A DNA stretch of 64,000 bases from Devosia ginsengisoli (lineage in GTDB: Bacteria > Pseudomonadota > Alphaproteobacteria > Rhizobiales > Devosiaceae): assembly GCF_007859655.1 (NCBI RefSeq), contig NZ_CP042304.1:2854501-2918500 (forward strand), written 5' to 3'. The position numbers were made by a program, and so were the translations under genes. The notes beneath the pieces were generated by a model, which was not told where the DNA came from, searched no databases, and saw only the letters and a list, made by a program, of their open reading frames with translations. Shown in pieces: positions 55,267 to 63,837 of this stretch (position 1 is the first letter of the stretch; each line of letters starts with the position of its first letter).

Positions 55267-56136
55267 TTAGCGAGCCTCCGCCAGGCCGATACGGCCCTGC
55301 AATTGTTTGCCGAAGGATTGGGTAATGCGATCGAAGATGATCGCCAGCACCACGATGCCGAGGCCAGCAAACAGCCCGCGGCTGACCTCGAGCCGCCCGA
55401 TGCCCTGCAGTACCTGATAGCCCAGCCCGCCCGCGCCGATCATCGAGGCGATGACCACCATGGCCAGCGCCATCATCGTGGTCTGATTGATGCCGGCGAG
55501 AATGGTCGGCAGGGCCAGTGGTATCTGCACGCCCAGCAGGCGCTGGCGCGGATTGGTGCCGAAGGCCCGGCTGGCCTCCATCACCGCCGGATCGACCGAG
55601 CGCAGACCGAGATCAGTGAGACGCACCAGCGGCGGCGCGGCATAGACGATGGTGGCGATCAGCGCCGGAATCTTGCCCGGCCCGAAAATCATCACCGTGG
55701 GAATGAGATAGACGAAGCTCGGCAGCGTCTGCATCAGGTCGAGGATCGGCGTGATCACATTGCGCACATGCAGCGACCGGCTCATCCATACGCCTACCGG
55801 AATGGAGACGACGATGGCCGTGATCGTCGCCGCGATCATCAGCGCCATGGTGGTCATGGCGTCTTCCCAAAGGTTCATCACCCCCAGGAACAGCAGCGAG
55901 ACCAGCACGATCACTGGCAGCTTCCAGTTGCGGGTGGCAAGCCAGGCTATGCCCACCAGGATAGCCATGATCAGCCACCATGGCGTGGCAACCAGCAGAT
56001 CCTCGATGGCCTTGAGCAGCATCAGCAGCGGATAGGCCGCCGCCTCGAATTCATCGCCCCAGTTGCGCACGACCCAGTTGAGGCCATCGTCGATGGCCCG
56101 GCGCAGCGGGCGGGTGTCGATCAGTTCGGGAAACAC
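55267..56136 (-). CDS. proW: Glycine betaine/choline ABC transporter permease
   Basis: A 289-residue permease with about six transmembrane helices. The EAA-like loop is EASRAFGTNPRQRLLGVQIPLALPTILAGINQ, after SRSLHVRNVITPILDLMQTLPSFVYLIP, typical of ProW/OpuAB. Membrane part of the transporter with proV directly downstream and the binding protein upstream. Length is shorter than E. coli ProW, which carries a long N-terminal extension. Confidence 0.92.
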   Translation of the reverse strand: MFPELIDTRPLRRAIDDGLNWVVRNWGDEFEAAAYPLLMLLKAIEDLLVATPWWLIMAILVGIAWLATRNWKLPVIVLVSLLFLGVMNLWEDAMTTMALMIAATITAIVVSIPVGVWMSRSLHVRNVITPILDLMQTLPSFVYLIPTVMIFGPGKIPALIATIVYAAPPLVRLTDLGLRSVDPAVMEASRAFGTNPRQRLLGVQIPLALPTILAGINQTTMMALAMVVIASMIGAGGLGYQVLQGIGRLEVSRGLFAGLGIVVLAIIFDRITQSFGKQLQGRIGLAEAR

Positions 56137-56222
56137 GTCATTCTTCTCCGGGAAGTTTGGCGCGCGATGCCGGAAGGCGTTCCCAAAGCGAGGGCAAATC
56201 GCATTCGGGCATCACGCGGAAA

Positions 56223-56246
56223 ACGGCCGGGTCGAAACCCGGCCGT
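56223..56246. promoter_or_regulatory. Intercistronic hairpin between binding-protein and permease genes
   Basis: ACGGCCGGGT (56223-56232) and ACCCGGCCGT (56237-56246) form a perfect 10-pair stem with a CGAA loop, followed on the coding (minus) strand by TTTCC. It lies 27 bases beyond the binding-protein stop and could attenuate read-through so that the binding protein is made in excess. Confidence 0.7.
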
Positions 56247-56272
56247 ATCGGCTTTTCGCTGTGAGGCAACGA

Positions 56273-57302
56273 TCAGCTAAGGCTGGCCTTGACCTTCTCG
56301 GCCACCTCGGGGGAAACCCAGGTGGTCCAGAGGTCTTCCTTGGTCTTGAGGAAGTTTGCCGCGGTATCGGCGGCATCGGCCTGGTTCTCGTCGCCATAAA
56401 CCAGCAATTCGCTGATCTCGGCATTGGTGAGACCCACCTTGGAGAAATACTCGGCCACTTCAGGCGCTTCTTCCCTGAATCCAGGCGGCAGCGCCGACGA
56501 TGGCAGGCGAGGACGGATAAGCGGTCACGCCGGCCGGCTCGTCGCAATCGGGGTTGGTATTGCAGGCATAGACTTCGGGCTTGGTCTCGCCCAGATCGAG
56601 CTGCACCGCATCGAACTTGCCCAGGATGGCCGTGGGACCCCAATAGTAGAACAGGATCGGCTCTTCGCGGGTAAAGGCACGCGCAATCGAGGCGTCAAGC
56701 GCTCCGCCCGAACCGGGGGAGAAGATGTTCCAGGTATCGGCAACATCGAAGGCTTCATAAAGCGCGGAGGTCGACAACTCGCAGGCCCAGCCCGGCGGGC
56801 AGGAATAGAGCCGCCCCTTGCTGGAATCCTCGGGATCCGCGAACAACTCCGGACGAGCCAGAACCGCCTCGGCCGAGGTCAGCTCGGGATATTCTTCCTG
56901 CACATAGCGCGGGATGAACCAGCCTTCGACCGTGCCATCGGTGATGGCGTCGCCAAGCTTGACGACATCACCGGCCTCGACGCCCTCAGCCCAGGGCTCT
57001 TCAACGGCGCTGGTCCAGAGTTCGGGCGCGACGGCGGGGGTGCCCCGCGTCAGCATGGATGAGGCCGTAGGAACGGTGTCGCCAGTCACAATCTCGACGT
57101 CGCAGCCAAAGCCGGTTTCGAGAATGGTGGCGTGAATATGAGCCAGAGCGGCCGCAGATGGCCACGTCATTTCGGCAATATCGATGGTCTTGTCGGTGCC
57201 GCAGGCGGCGGCGTCGGCTTCCTGGGCAAGGGCGGGAAGGCTCATCGCGGACAATAGCGCAACGGCCATCGCGGCGGCAATGCCACCGGATTTCAATATC
57301 AT
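56273..57302 (-). pseudogene. proX: Glycine betaine/choline-binding protein, interrupted by a +1 frameshift
   Basis: A ~342-residue periplasmic substrate-binding protein with a signal peptide (LLSAMSLPALAQEADAA). The body, IDIAEMTWPSAAALAHIHATIL, CDVEIVTGDTVPTASSM, PAVAPELWTSAVEEPWAEG and ILFYYWGPTAILGKFDA, has the aromatic/Trp box used to bind betaine. The frame fails after AAAWIQ; the final ~60 residues (AEYFSKVGLTNAEISELLVYG, ending VKASLS) are in another frame. Removing one base in the CCC run at 56473-56475 restores the sequence WIQEEAPEVAEYF. The rest of the operon is intact, so sequence error is likely. Confidence 0.9.
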
Positions 57303-57328
57303 CAGGTCGTCTCCTGGATTTATGTGAT

Positions 57329-57364
57329 GCGGCAACCCTATATGCCGCAGTACATCCATGTCAA
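57329..57364 (-). promoter_or_regulatory. Candidate promoter of the betaine transporter operon
   Basis: On the minus strand, TTGACA (57364-57359), a 16-base spacer and TATAGG (57342-57337) form a promoter with a 28-base leader before the ATG at 57302. The -10 is straddled by the perfect inverted repeat GCGGCA/TGCCGC (57329-57348), a possible operator. Confidence 0.6.
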
Positions 57365-57404
57365 ATCGACGTATACTTGATAATTAACTGTAATTACGCG
57401 CAGT

Positions 57405-57419
57405 GTTGATTTGATCAAC
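57405..57419. promoter_or_regulatory. Palindrome GTTGAT-TTG-ATCAAC in the A/T-rich intergenic region
   Basis: A perfect 6-3-6 inverted repeat is present in the most A/T-rich stretch of the window (57303-57562), which otherwise shows no gene. It resembles a half-site-pair for a dimeric regulator upstream of the betaine transport operon. Identity of the regulator is unknown. Confidence 0.45.
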
Positions 57420-57562
57420 GAACTAAATATGACTTCAAAACAACTGCAAAATCATAAAAACTTGCTCACTCAAGAGCTTCCAGTGAACGTATTAAATTGT
57501 CGCCGAAGCAAAAAAATTGCTCGGTCAACTTTTGGCCGTCAAATTGCCCGGTTTTCAACGTC

Positions 57563-58603
57563 TTATGGCGCCGTCGATCCAACCCAGCGCCGCCAGATAT
57601 CTTCTCGCTCCGCCACGAAGCGGTCGGCGACGCCTTCGACCGTGGCGCCGGGCTCGTTGAGCTGTGCCAGCAGCCCGTTCATGTCGGCCAGCGGCAGGCT
57701 GCTGCGCTGGAAATAGGCGGCAATGGCGGGAATATCGGTAAAGACCCACTCCGCCAGCGCCACCACTACCGTCTCGCTGGGAAAGGCGCTGGGCGCTGGC
57801 GACGGACAGGCCAGCCGCGCCAGGCACTTGGCCGCCTCTTCGTCATAGGCACCCATGTCGAGGGCGACGAAATTGAACTGGGACAGCACCGCATTGGGCT
57901 GCCAGTAGTAGAACAGGATCGGCTCCTTCCGGCTCACCGCCTCGGCGATCAGCGTATCCATTTCGAACCGGTTGCCGGGCTCGACCAGTTCCACCATGCC
58001 ACCAAGTCCCAGGGCGGCGATCAGATTGCGGTTGATCAGTGCGCAGGCCCAGTCGGCCGGGCACGATATGAACCGCACCTTCACCCCGCCATTGAGCACC
58101 GGCAGTGCCGCGACCAGCCCGTCGATACCGACCAGTTCGGGATGCACCGAGGCCAGATAGTCGGGCATGAACCAGCCTTCGAACTGGGTTTCGGCATAGG
58201 TCGGCGCGGCCGGGCGCAACATCTGCGCGTCGATGCCGGCATTCCACACATCGGCAATGCGCGTGACCCACATTTCAGGCGCTACCGCCGGTTGTCCGGT
58301 CGACCCCATCGAGGAGCCCGTCGCTGCCAGGTCGCCCGGCGTAACCCGCGTATCGCAGCCATAGGCGCGCGCCAGCACGCGGGCGTGGATTTCGGCAAGC
58401 AGCTCGGCCGAAGGCCAGCTCATGCGGGCGATACTGAGGGGTTGGGTACCGCAGGGCGGTGGCGGCGCGACCTCGCCAACGGGAGCCTGCGGCGCCGGGA
58501 CGGCATCCTGGGCCTGGTCGAGCACGGTGATCTGCGCCATCGCCGGTCCCGCAGCCACCAGGGTCGCCAGCAGGAGCATCGCCCGCAATAGCCTCGCCGT
58601 CAT
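57563..58603 (-). CDS. Second glycine betaine/choline-type substrate-binding protein
   Basis: A 346-residue protein of the same family as proX at 56273-57302, with signal peptide LLRAMLLLATLVAAGPAMA, a Pro-rich linker (VPAPQAPVGEVAPPPPCG), IARMSWPSAELLAEIHARVLARAYGCDT, PAVAPEMWVTRIADVW and ILFYYWQPNAVLSQFNF. Overall sequence is clearly divergent. It lies 260 bases upstream of proX, same strand, divergent from the amino-acid binding protein. It may bind a different compound or compete for the same transporter. Confidence 0.85.
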   Translation of the reverse strand: MTARLLRAMLLLATLVAAGPAMAQITVLDQAQDAVPAPQAPVGEVAPPPPCGTQPLSIARMSWPSAELLAEIHARVLARAYGCDTRVTPGDLAATGSSMGSTGQPAVAPEMWVTRIADVWNAGIDAQMLRPAAPTYAETQFEGWFMPDYLASVHPELVGIDGLVAALPVLNGGVKVRFISCPADWACALINRNLIAALGLGGMVELVEPGNRFEMDTLIAEAVSRKEPILFYYWQPNAVLSQFNFVALDMGAYDEEAAKCLARLACPSPAPSAFPSETVVVALAEWVFTDIPAIAAYFQRSSLPLADMNGLLAQLNEPGATVEGVADRFVAEREDIWRRWVGSTAP

Positions 58604-58831
58604 TGCAGCCTCTCCCGCATCAGTCTCACTCTATGCAAAAACCACCCCCGTTAAGCAACAGTTGCGGCAAGCTGAAATGCCAATCAATACCCGGTGACTC
58701 CTGCTCATCAAATGTGCAACAGTTGCTTCCAGCGGGGCGTGGGTTGCGCCCCCTTTATCGCGTTGTTTCCGCTTGGAAAGACGGGCTCGGGCAAGAGCCG
58801 CCCCGCGGAACAACCCAGCAGAGGGACGTAC

Positions 58832-60040
58832 ATGCTCAATCTCAAGAATACTCTGGCCCTGGCCGTTGCCGCCTCGGCACTCGCCGTCGCCGCTCCCGCC
58901 ATGGCGCAGGAAGTCAAGATCGGCTTCCTGGCCGACGTGACCGGCCCTATCGCCGGCTTCGCGCCGGGCATGGTCGATGCCGGCAACCTGGCCATCACCA
59001 ATGTCAACGATCAGGGCGGCATTCTCGACGGCCAGACCCTGGTCTCCGTGCTGGCCGACAGCGCCTGCGACGGCGGTGCCGCCGGCCCGGCCGCCGACCG
59101 CCTGGTCAATAGCGAGCAGGTCGTGGCCATCTTCGGTGGCTACTGCTCCGGCTCGACCATTGCCGGCGCCAACGGCTCGGCCATTCCGGGCAATGTGGTG
59201 ATGGTCTCGCCGGCCTCGACCGCTCCGGCCGTGGCTGAACTGGCCGACAATGACCTGGTGTTCCGCGACGTGGTTCCCGACTCCATCCAGGGCGTCAAGG
59301 CGGCCGAATTGCTGCTTTCGCAGGGCACCACGGAAGTGGGCGTCACCTATGTCAACAACGACTATGGCTCGGGCCTGGCCGGTGCTTTCGTCGATGCCTT
59401 CACCGCTGGTGGCGGCACGGTTCTGGCCAATGTCGCCCATGAAGACGGCAAGGCCGACTATCGCCCCGAAATCGGTCAGGTCGAAGCGGCCGGCGCCACC
59501 ACGCTGGTGATCTATGGCTATGAAAACGCCGGTGGCGGCGCCATCCTGAACCAGGCCATCGAAGCCGGCTCGTTCACCCAGTTCGTCGGTGGCGACGGCA
59601 TGGCCGGTGACGCCCTGCTGGAAGGTCGCGACGCTGCCTCGCTCGAAGGCATGATCCTGACCCAGGCTGCTGCGGCTGCCGGCCCGTCCTTTGACGCGCT
59701 GAACGCCCTCACCAGCGCCGTCGGCCAGGACGCCAACGGCACCTATGTGACCAACTCCTACGACGCCGTGTTCCTGCTGGCCCTGGCCATCGAGAAGTCC
59801 GGCTCGGCCGATCGCGAAGGCGTCTCGGCTGCCCTGCGTGAAGTCGCCAACGCCCCCGGCGAAACCATCCTGCCGGGTGAGTGGAGCAAGGCCAAGGAAC
59901 TGATCGCTGCCGGCACCGACATCAACTACGAAGGCGCTTCGGGCACCATCGAGTTCGACGACGTCGGTGACGTGGCCGGCGCCATCAACTACTTCGTCAT
60001 CGAAGGCGGCGCCACGGTCAACAAGGGCCTGATCCAGTAA
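58832..60040 (+). CDS. Branched-chain amino acid ABC transporter substrate-binding protein
   Basis: A 402-residue periplasmic Leu/Ile/Val-type binding protein. Signal peptide (TLALAVAASALAVAAPAMAQ), then EVKIGFLADVTGPIAGFAPGM, VFGGYCSGSTIA-like ligand loop and a C-terminal lobe ending INYFVIEGGATVNKGLIQ. ATG 58832 has GAGGGA upstream. It is divergent from the betaine SBP and lies apart from the matching permease/ATPase genes, which run in the opposite direction. Ligand specificity is not determinable. Confidence 0.92.
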   Translation: MLNLKNTLALAVAASALAVAAPAMAQEVKIGFLADVTGPIAGFAPGMVDAGNLAITNVNDQGGILDGQTLVSVLADSACDGGAAGPAADRLVNSEQVVAIFGGYCSGSTIAGANGSAIPGNVVMVSPASTAPAVAELADNDLVFRDVVPDSIQGVKAAELLLSQGTTEVGVTYVNNDYGSGLAGAFVDAFTAGGGTVLANVAHEDGKADYRPEIGQVEAAGATTLVIYGYENAGGGAILNQAIEAGSFTQFVGGDGMAGDALLEGRDAASLEGMILTQAAAAAGPSFDALNALTSAVGQDANGTYVTNSYDAVFLLALAIEKSGSADREGVSAALREVANAPGETILPGEWSKAKELIAAGTDINYEGASGTIEFDDVGDVAGAINYFVIEGGATVNKGLIQ

Positions 60041-60064
60041 TCCTGATCAACCCGACCAATCCGA

Positions 60065-60092
60065 AGGCCCAGGAGCAATCCTGGGCCTTTTT
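60065..60092 (+). terminator. Intrinsic terminator after the amino-acid binding protein gene
   Basis: GGCCCAGGA-GCAA-TCCTGGGCC followed by TTTTT, 24 bases beyond the stop. Confidence 0.95.
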
Positions 60093-60106
60093 GTCAGGAG
60101 AAGCCG

Positions 60107-60697
60107 ATGGCAGATGACGAGACGCTGGCTTTCTACGCCCGGAATGCCGCCGAATATGTGCGCGACGATGGCGGGCGGCCCGATGCCCGCCTGAATGCCT
60201 TCCTCGATGCGCTTCCGGCCGGCGCCCGCATTCTCGAACTCGGCTCGGGTAGCGGGCGCGACGCCGCCACCATGCTGGAGCGCGGCTTCGACATCCATGC
60301 CACCGACGCCTCCCCCGAACTGGCCGCGGAGGCCGAAACCCGTCTGGGTCGTCCGGTGGCCATAATGCGGTTCGACCAGCTCGATGCCGTGAACGCCTAT
60401 GACGGCGTCTGGGCCTGTGCCTGCCTGTTGCACGCGCCGGCGGAGGAATTGACCGACGACCTGCGCCGCATCCACGCCGCCTTGCGCGTGGGCGGATTGC
60501 TCACCGTCAGCTTCAAGGCCGGCAATGGCGCCGGCCGCGACCGCTTCGGCCGCTACTATAACTATCCCGATCGCGACACGCTGCTCGGCCACTTTCACGC
60601 CGCCGCCGACTGGCAGGGCATCGCGCTCGAAAGCAATGCGGGCAGCGGCTACGACCGGCAACCCACGCAATGGCTCTGGGTCAACGCCCGCAAATAA
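60107..60697 (+). CDS. Class I SAM-dependent methyltransferase
   Basis: A 196-residue methyltransferase. The glycine motif is ARILELGSGSGRDAATM, then FDIHATDASPELAAEAE, YDGVWACACLLHAPAEELTDDLRRIHAALRVGGLLTVSFKAG. Small cytosolic enzyme; acceptor unknown. ATG 60107 has AGGAGAAGCC upstream. It starts 14 bases after the terminator of the preceding gene. Confidence 0.92.
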   Translation: MADDETLAFYARNAAEYVRDDGGRPDARLNAFLDALPAGARILELGSGSGRDAATMLERGFDIHATDASPELAAEAETRLGRPVAIMRFDQLDAVNAYDGVWACACLLHAPAEELTDDLRRIHAALRVGGLLTVSFKAGNGAGRDRFGRYYNYPDRDTLLGHFHAAADWQGIALESNAGSGYDRQPTQWLWVNARK

Positions 60698-60699
60698 GA

Positions 60700-60728
60700 C
60701 GGCCCGCAGCCGGGTAGGCTACGGGCCG
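60700..60728. terminator. Hairpin between converging methyltransferase and livM
   Basis: CGGCCCGCAGCC (60700-60711) pairs with GGCTACGGGCCG (60717-60728) with one mismatch; no T run. Located after the methyltransferase stop and before the livM stop. Confidence 0.65.
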
Positions 60729-60750
60729 CATATCATTCTGGCTGGCGGGC

Positions 60751-62073
60751 TCAGCCCTCGCGGCGGATCACTTCGGGGATCAGCCCCTTGGGCGCGAAGC
60801 GCAGGGCGATGGTGATCACCACACCGAGCACGAAGACGCGCATCTGCAGCGCCCGCGAGTCGATTTCGGGAATGGCGCCCCAGCCCATATGCTGCGTCAG
60901 CGTCGACAGGTTGACGAAGATCAACTGCGCCGCCGGGTCGGACAGCACCCAGACCACATAGATCAGCAGCGACCCCAGCAGCACGCCCCAGCTATTGCCG
61001 GAGCCGCCGACGATGACCATCACCCAGATCATGAAGGTGTGGTTGATCGGCTGGTAGCCCGAAGGGTCGAAAATCTGGCTGAACGAGACCAGCATGGCCC
61101 CGCCAATGCCCATCAATACCGAGCCCAGCACAAAGAGTTCGAGCTGGCGCCCGGTGACATCCTTGCCCATCGAGCCGGCGGCGATGTGATTGTCGCGAAT
61201 GGCGCGCATCATGCGGCCCCAGGGCCCGCCATAGGCGCGCTGGACGACGTAGAAGATGATGACCAGCAGGGCCACCGCCAGCGCCAGGAACCCCAGGCGG
61301 GCCTGCACGAAGCTGTCGGCAATGCCCACCCCATTGGCCTGCAGCGCCTGCGGCAGCGGCGTCGGCCAGGGCATGGGCGACACCGACATGGTGCCGCGCG
61401 TCAGCCAGTCCATATTCTTGATCAGTGCGCGAAGGATCTCGGAAATGCCGATCGTGGCGATGGCCAGATAGTCGGTGCGCAGGCCCAGGCTGATCCTGCC
61501 GACGAAATAGGCGATGGCCGCTGCCAGCAGCCCGCCGAACAGCCAGCCCAGCACCGGATTGAGCCCCAGCCCGCCGACAAAGCCGGCGGTGGATTCGATA
61601 TAGGCCGCGGCCGGATCGATCTGGCTGCGATAGATCACATAGGCGATGAACCAGGCCAGCACGACGACGAGACCATAGAAGAAGCCACGCAGGCCCAGCC
61701 GCCGCGTCTGCCGCGCCGCATAGACCAAAGCCGCCCCGATCAGGAAGGCCAGTAGCGCCCGCCCCAGCAGCATCGGGCCATCCGAGTTCCAGAAGCTGGC
61801 ATTGACCGGATAGGAGATGAACGTCACCGCCGCACCGCCCACCATCAGGAAGCCCATAATGGCGAAATTGAACAGCCCGCCATAGCCCCACTGGATGTTG
61901 AGGCCCAGTGCGATCAGGGCAAAGCCGGTGGCCTGCACCAGGATCAGCAGCATGCTGGCGCTGCCCTGCGACACACCGGCCGCCGCTACCAGGAAGAACA
62001 GGGCGACGAACAGGGCAATACCGCGATAGAGCGGACGATCCAGCCAGCGGGTTTCGGCTTCTGCCGCGCTCAT
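60751..62073 (-). CDS. livM: Branched-chain amino acid ABC transporter permease LivM
   Basis: A 440-residue polytopic permease with about ten helices. The family core reads LNIQWGYGGLFNFAIMGFLMVGGAAVTFI and LGLRTDYLAIATIGISEILRALIKNMDWLTRG, followed by RAYGGPWGRMMRAIRDNHIAAGSMGKDVTGRQLELFVLGS, IWVMVIVGGSGNSWGVLLGS. The length is larger than E. coli LivM (~425). Overlaps livH by 4 bases. Transports branched-chain or other amino acids with livFGH. Confidence 0.93.
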   Translation of the reverse strand: MSAAEAETRWLDRPLYRGIALFVALFFLVAAAGVSQGSASMLLILVQATGFALIALGLNIQWGYGGLFNFAIMGFLMVGGAAVTFISYPVNASFWNSDGPMLLGRALLAFLIGAALVYAARQTRRLGLRGFFYGLVVVLAWFIAYVIYRSQIDPAAAYIESTAGFVGGLGLNPVLGWLFGGLLAAAIAYFVGRISLGLRTDYLAIATIGISEILRALIKNMDWLTRGTMSVSPMPWPTPLPQALQANGVGIADSFVQARLGFLALAVALLVIIFYVVQRAYGGPWGRMMRAIRDNHIAAGSMGKDVTGRQLELFVLGSVLMGIGGAMLVSFSQIFDPSGYQPINHTFMIWVMVIVGGSGNSWGVLLGSLLIYVVWVLSDPAAQLIFVNLSTLTQHMGWGAIPEIDSRALQMRVFVLGVVITIALRFAPKGLIPEVIRREG

Positions 62074-63074
62074 GTGGAAACTCCCTTGAAGATACCGGTG
62101 GGGCGCACCAGCAGGGTCACGACCAGAATGACGAAGGCCACGGTGAGCTTGTACTCGGTGGGCACCAGCGCCAGATTGGCCGGCAGCGCCATGCCTTCGG
62201 GCAGGATTCCATTGAGCGGGCGCAGCACTGCCGTCCAGTTGAACACGGCTAGCGTCTCGGCAAAGGCAATGAGGAAGCCACCGACAATGGCGCCATAGGC
62301 ATGGCCCAGCCCGCCCACAATGGCAGCAGCGAAGATGGGCAGCACGATATTGAAGGCCAGGTCCGGCATCAGCGCCACGTCGAGCGCCAGCATCACCCCG
62401 GCCACACAGGCGAGACTACCGGCAATCACCCAGGTCACCCGCACCACCAGCGCGGTATTGATGCCCGAGACCTGCGCCAGGTCGGCATTGTCGGCCATGG
62501 CGCGCATCGCCTTGCCCAGCCGCGAGCGCGTCAGGAACAGGTGCAGCGCAATCACCAGCAGCGCCGTGACCACGAACATCAGCACCTGCGGCTCGGTGAT
62601 CGAGATCGGCCGCGTGCCGCCCAGGGCGCTCATGTCGATGCGGAAAATGTCCTTGGGCTCGGTGTCGTAGAAGCTGCGTGTGCCCGAGCCGAAGATCAGC
62701 CGGATCAGGCCCTGGATCATCAGTGTCACGCCGATCGAGGCGATCAGCATGGTCACCGGCTTGGCGCCGCGCTTGCGCAATGGCGCGTAGAAGCCTTTGT
62801 CGATGCCCAGCGCCAGGAAGGCCGCGATCACCATGGCCACCGGCAGCACGACGAAGCCCGTCGGCAGCGGCGTCACGATGCCCAATGCGGTGCACAGGCC
62901 CGCCAGCACGAAGGCAACGAAGGCCCCCATGGTCATCATGTCGCCATGGGCGAAATGGGCGAAGCGCAGGATGCCGAAGATCAGCGTGACGCCGATGGCG
63001 CCCAGCGCATAGATCGAGCCGAGCACGGTGCCCGAAATCAGCACGCGGTTGATGAAGAAAATGAGTTCGTCCAT
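62070..63074 (-). CDS. livH: Branched-chain amino acid ABC transporter permease LivH
   Basis: A 334-residue permease with about eight helices: LGSIYALGAIGVTLIFGILRFAHFAHGDMMTMGAFVAF, LTRSRLGKAMRAMADNADLAQVSGINTALVVRVTWVIAG, LPIFAAAIVGGLGHAYGAIVGGFLIAFAETL. Overlaps livM by 4 bases and starts 5 bases after livF. Somewhat longer than the 290-310-residue norm because of an added central loop. Confidence 0.93.
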   Translation of the reverse strand: MDELIFFINRVLISGTVLGSIYALGAIGVTLIFGILRFAHFAHGDMMTMGAFVAFVLAGLCTALGIVTPLPTGFVVLPVAMVIAAFLALGIDKGFYAPLRKRGAKPVTMLIASIGVTLMIQGLIRLIFGSGTRSFYDTEPKDIFRIDMSALGGTRPISITEPQVLMFVVTALLVIALHLFLTRSRLGKAMRAMADNADLAQVSGINTALVVRVTWVIAGSLACVAGVMLALDVALMPDLAFNIVLPIFAAAIVGGLGHAYGAIVGGFLIAFAETLAVFNWTAVLRPLNGILPEGMALPANLALVPTEYKLTVAFVILVVTLLVRPTGIFKGVST

Positions 63075-63079
63075 GACCC

Positions 63080-63784
63080 TCAGCCCCCGAGGAAACTTTT
63101 GGCGACTTCGGGATCGGCGATGAGTTCGGCGCCGGTACCGGTGAAGCGGTTCTGCCCATTGGCGAGCACGAAGCCGCGCGAAGCGAAGGCCAGTGCCTGG
63201 CGAGCATTCTGCTCGACCATGAGGATGCCGACGCCTTCCTTGTTGACGCGCATGATGGTCTCGAAGATTTCGATGACATAGCGCGGCGACAGGCCTGCCG
63301 ACGGCTCGTCCAGCATCAGCAGCGTCGGCTTGCTCATCAGCGCCCGGCCCATGGCCACCATCTGCCGCTGCCCGCCCGACAATTCACCCGCCGGCTGCCG
63401 GCGCTTTTCCGCCAGCACGGGGAACATCTGGTAGACCCAGTCCATCGTATCGCGAAAATCGTCGCGCCTGGTGAAAGCGCCCATTTCGAGATTTTCCTCG
63501 ACGGTCAGGGTGGTGAAGACGTTCTTTTCCTGCGGCACGAAGCTGAGCCCCATCGGCACCAGCGTGTCGGGCAGGGAATTGGCGATATTGCGGCCACCGA
63601 ATTCAATCGTGCCGCCGGTGACCCGGAGCAGGCCGAAAATCGCCTTGAGCGTCGTCGACTTGCCGGCGCCATTGGGGCCGACGATGACGCCGATATCGCT
63701 CTGCTCGATGGCCATGTTGACGCCATTGAGAATAGGCGCGCCGCCATAGCCGCCAACGACGTTCCTGAGTTCGATCAGCGCCAT
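63080..63784 (-). CDS. livF: Branched-chain amino acid ABC transporter ATP-binding protein LivF
   Basis: A 234-residue ABC ATPase. Walker A is VGPNGAGKST, signature ELSGGQRQM, Walker B TLLMLDEPSAGLSP; VPQEKNVFTTLTVEENLEMGAF is typical for LivF. It is encoded after livG, with which it would form a heterodimer, separated by a 53-base gap holding a palindromic repeat, and precedes livH. Confidence 0.94.
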   Translation of the reverse strand: MALIELRNVVGGYGGAPILNGVNMAIEQSDIGVIVGPNGAGKSTTLKAIFGLLRVTGGTIEFGGRNIANSLPDTLVPMGLSFVPQEKNVFTTLTVEENLEMGAFTRRDDFRDTMDWVYQMFPVLAEKRRQPAGELSGGQRQMVAMGRALMSKPTLLMLDEPSAGLSPRYVIEIFETIMRVNKEGVGILMVEQNARQALAFASRGFVLANGQNRFTGTGAELIADPEVAKSFLGG

Positions 63785-63788
63785 CCAC

Positions 63789-63833
63789 GGGTCTCCCCAA
63801 AAAGTGGGAACCGGTTTTTGGATAAGGAGACCC
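63789..63833. repeat. Palindromic element between livG and livF
   Basis: GGGTCTCC (63789-63796) and GGAGACCC (63826-63833) are perfect arms; inside them CCAAAAA (63797-63803) and TTTTTGG (63815-63821) form nested arms around GTGGGAACCGG. This is a common intergenic element in the order, here located inside an operon. Confidence 0.7.
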
Positions 63834-63837
63834 GCAT

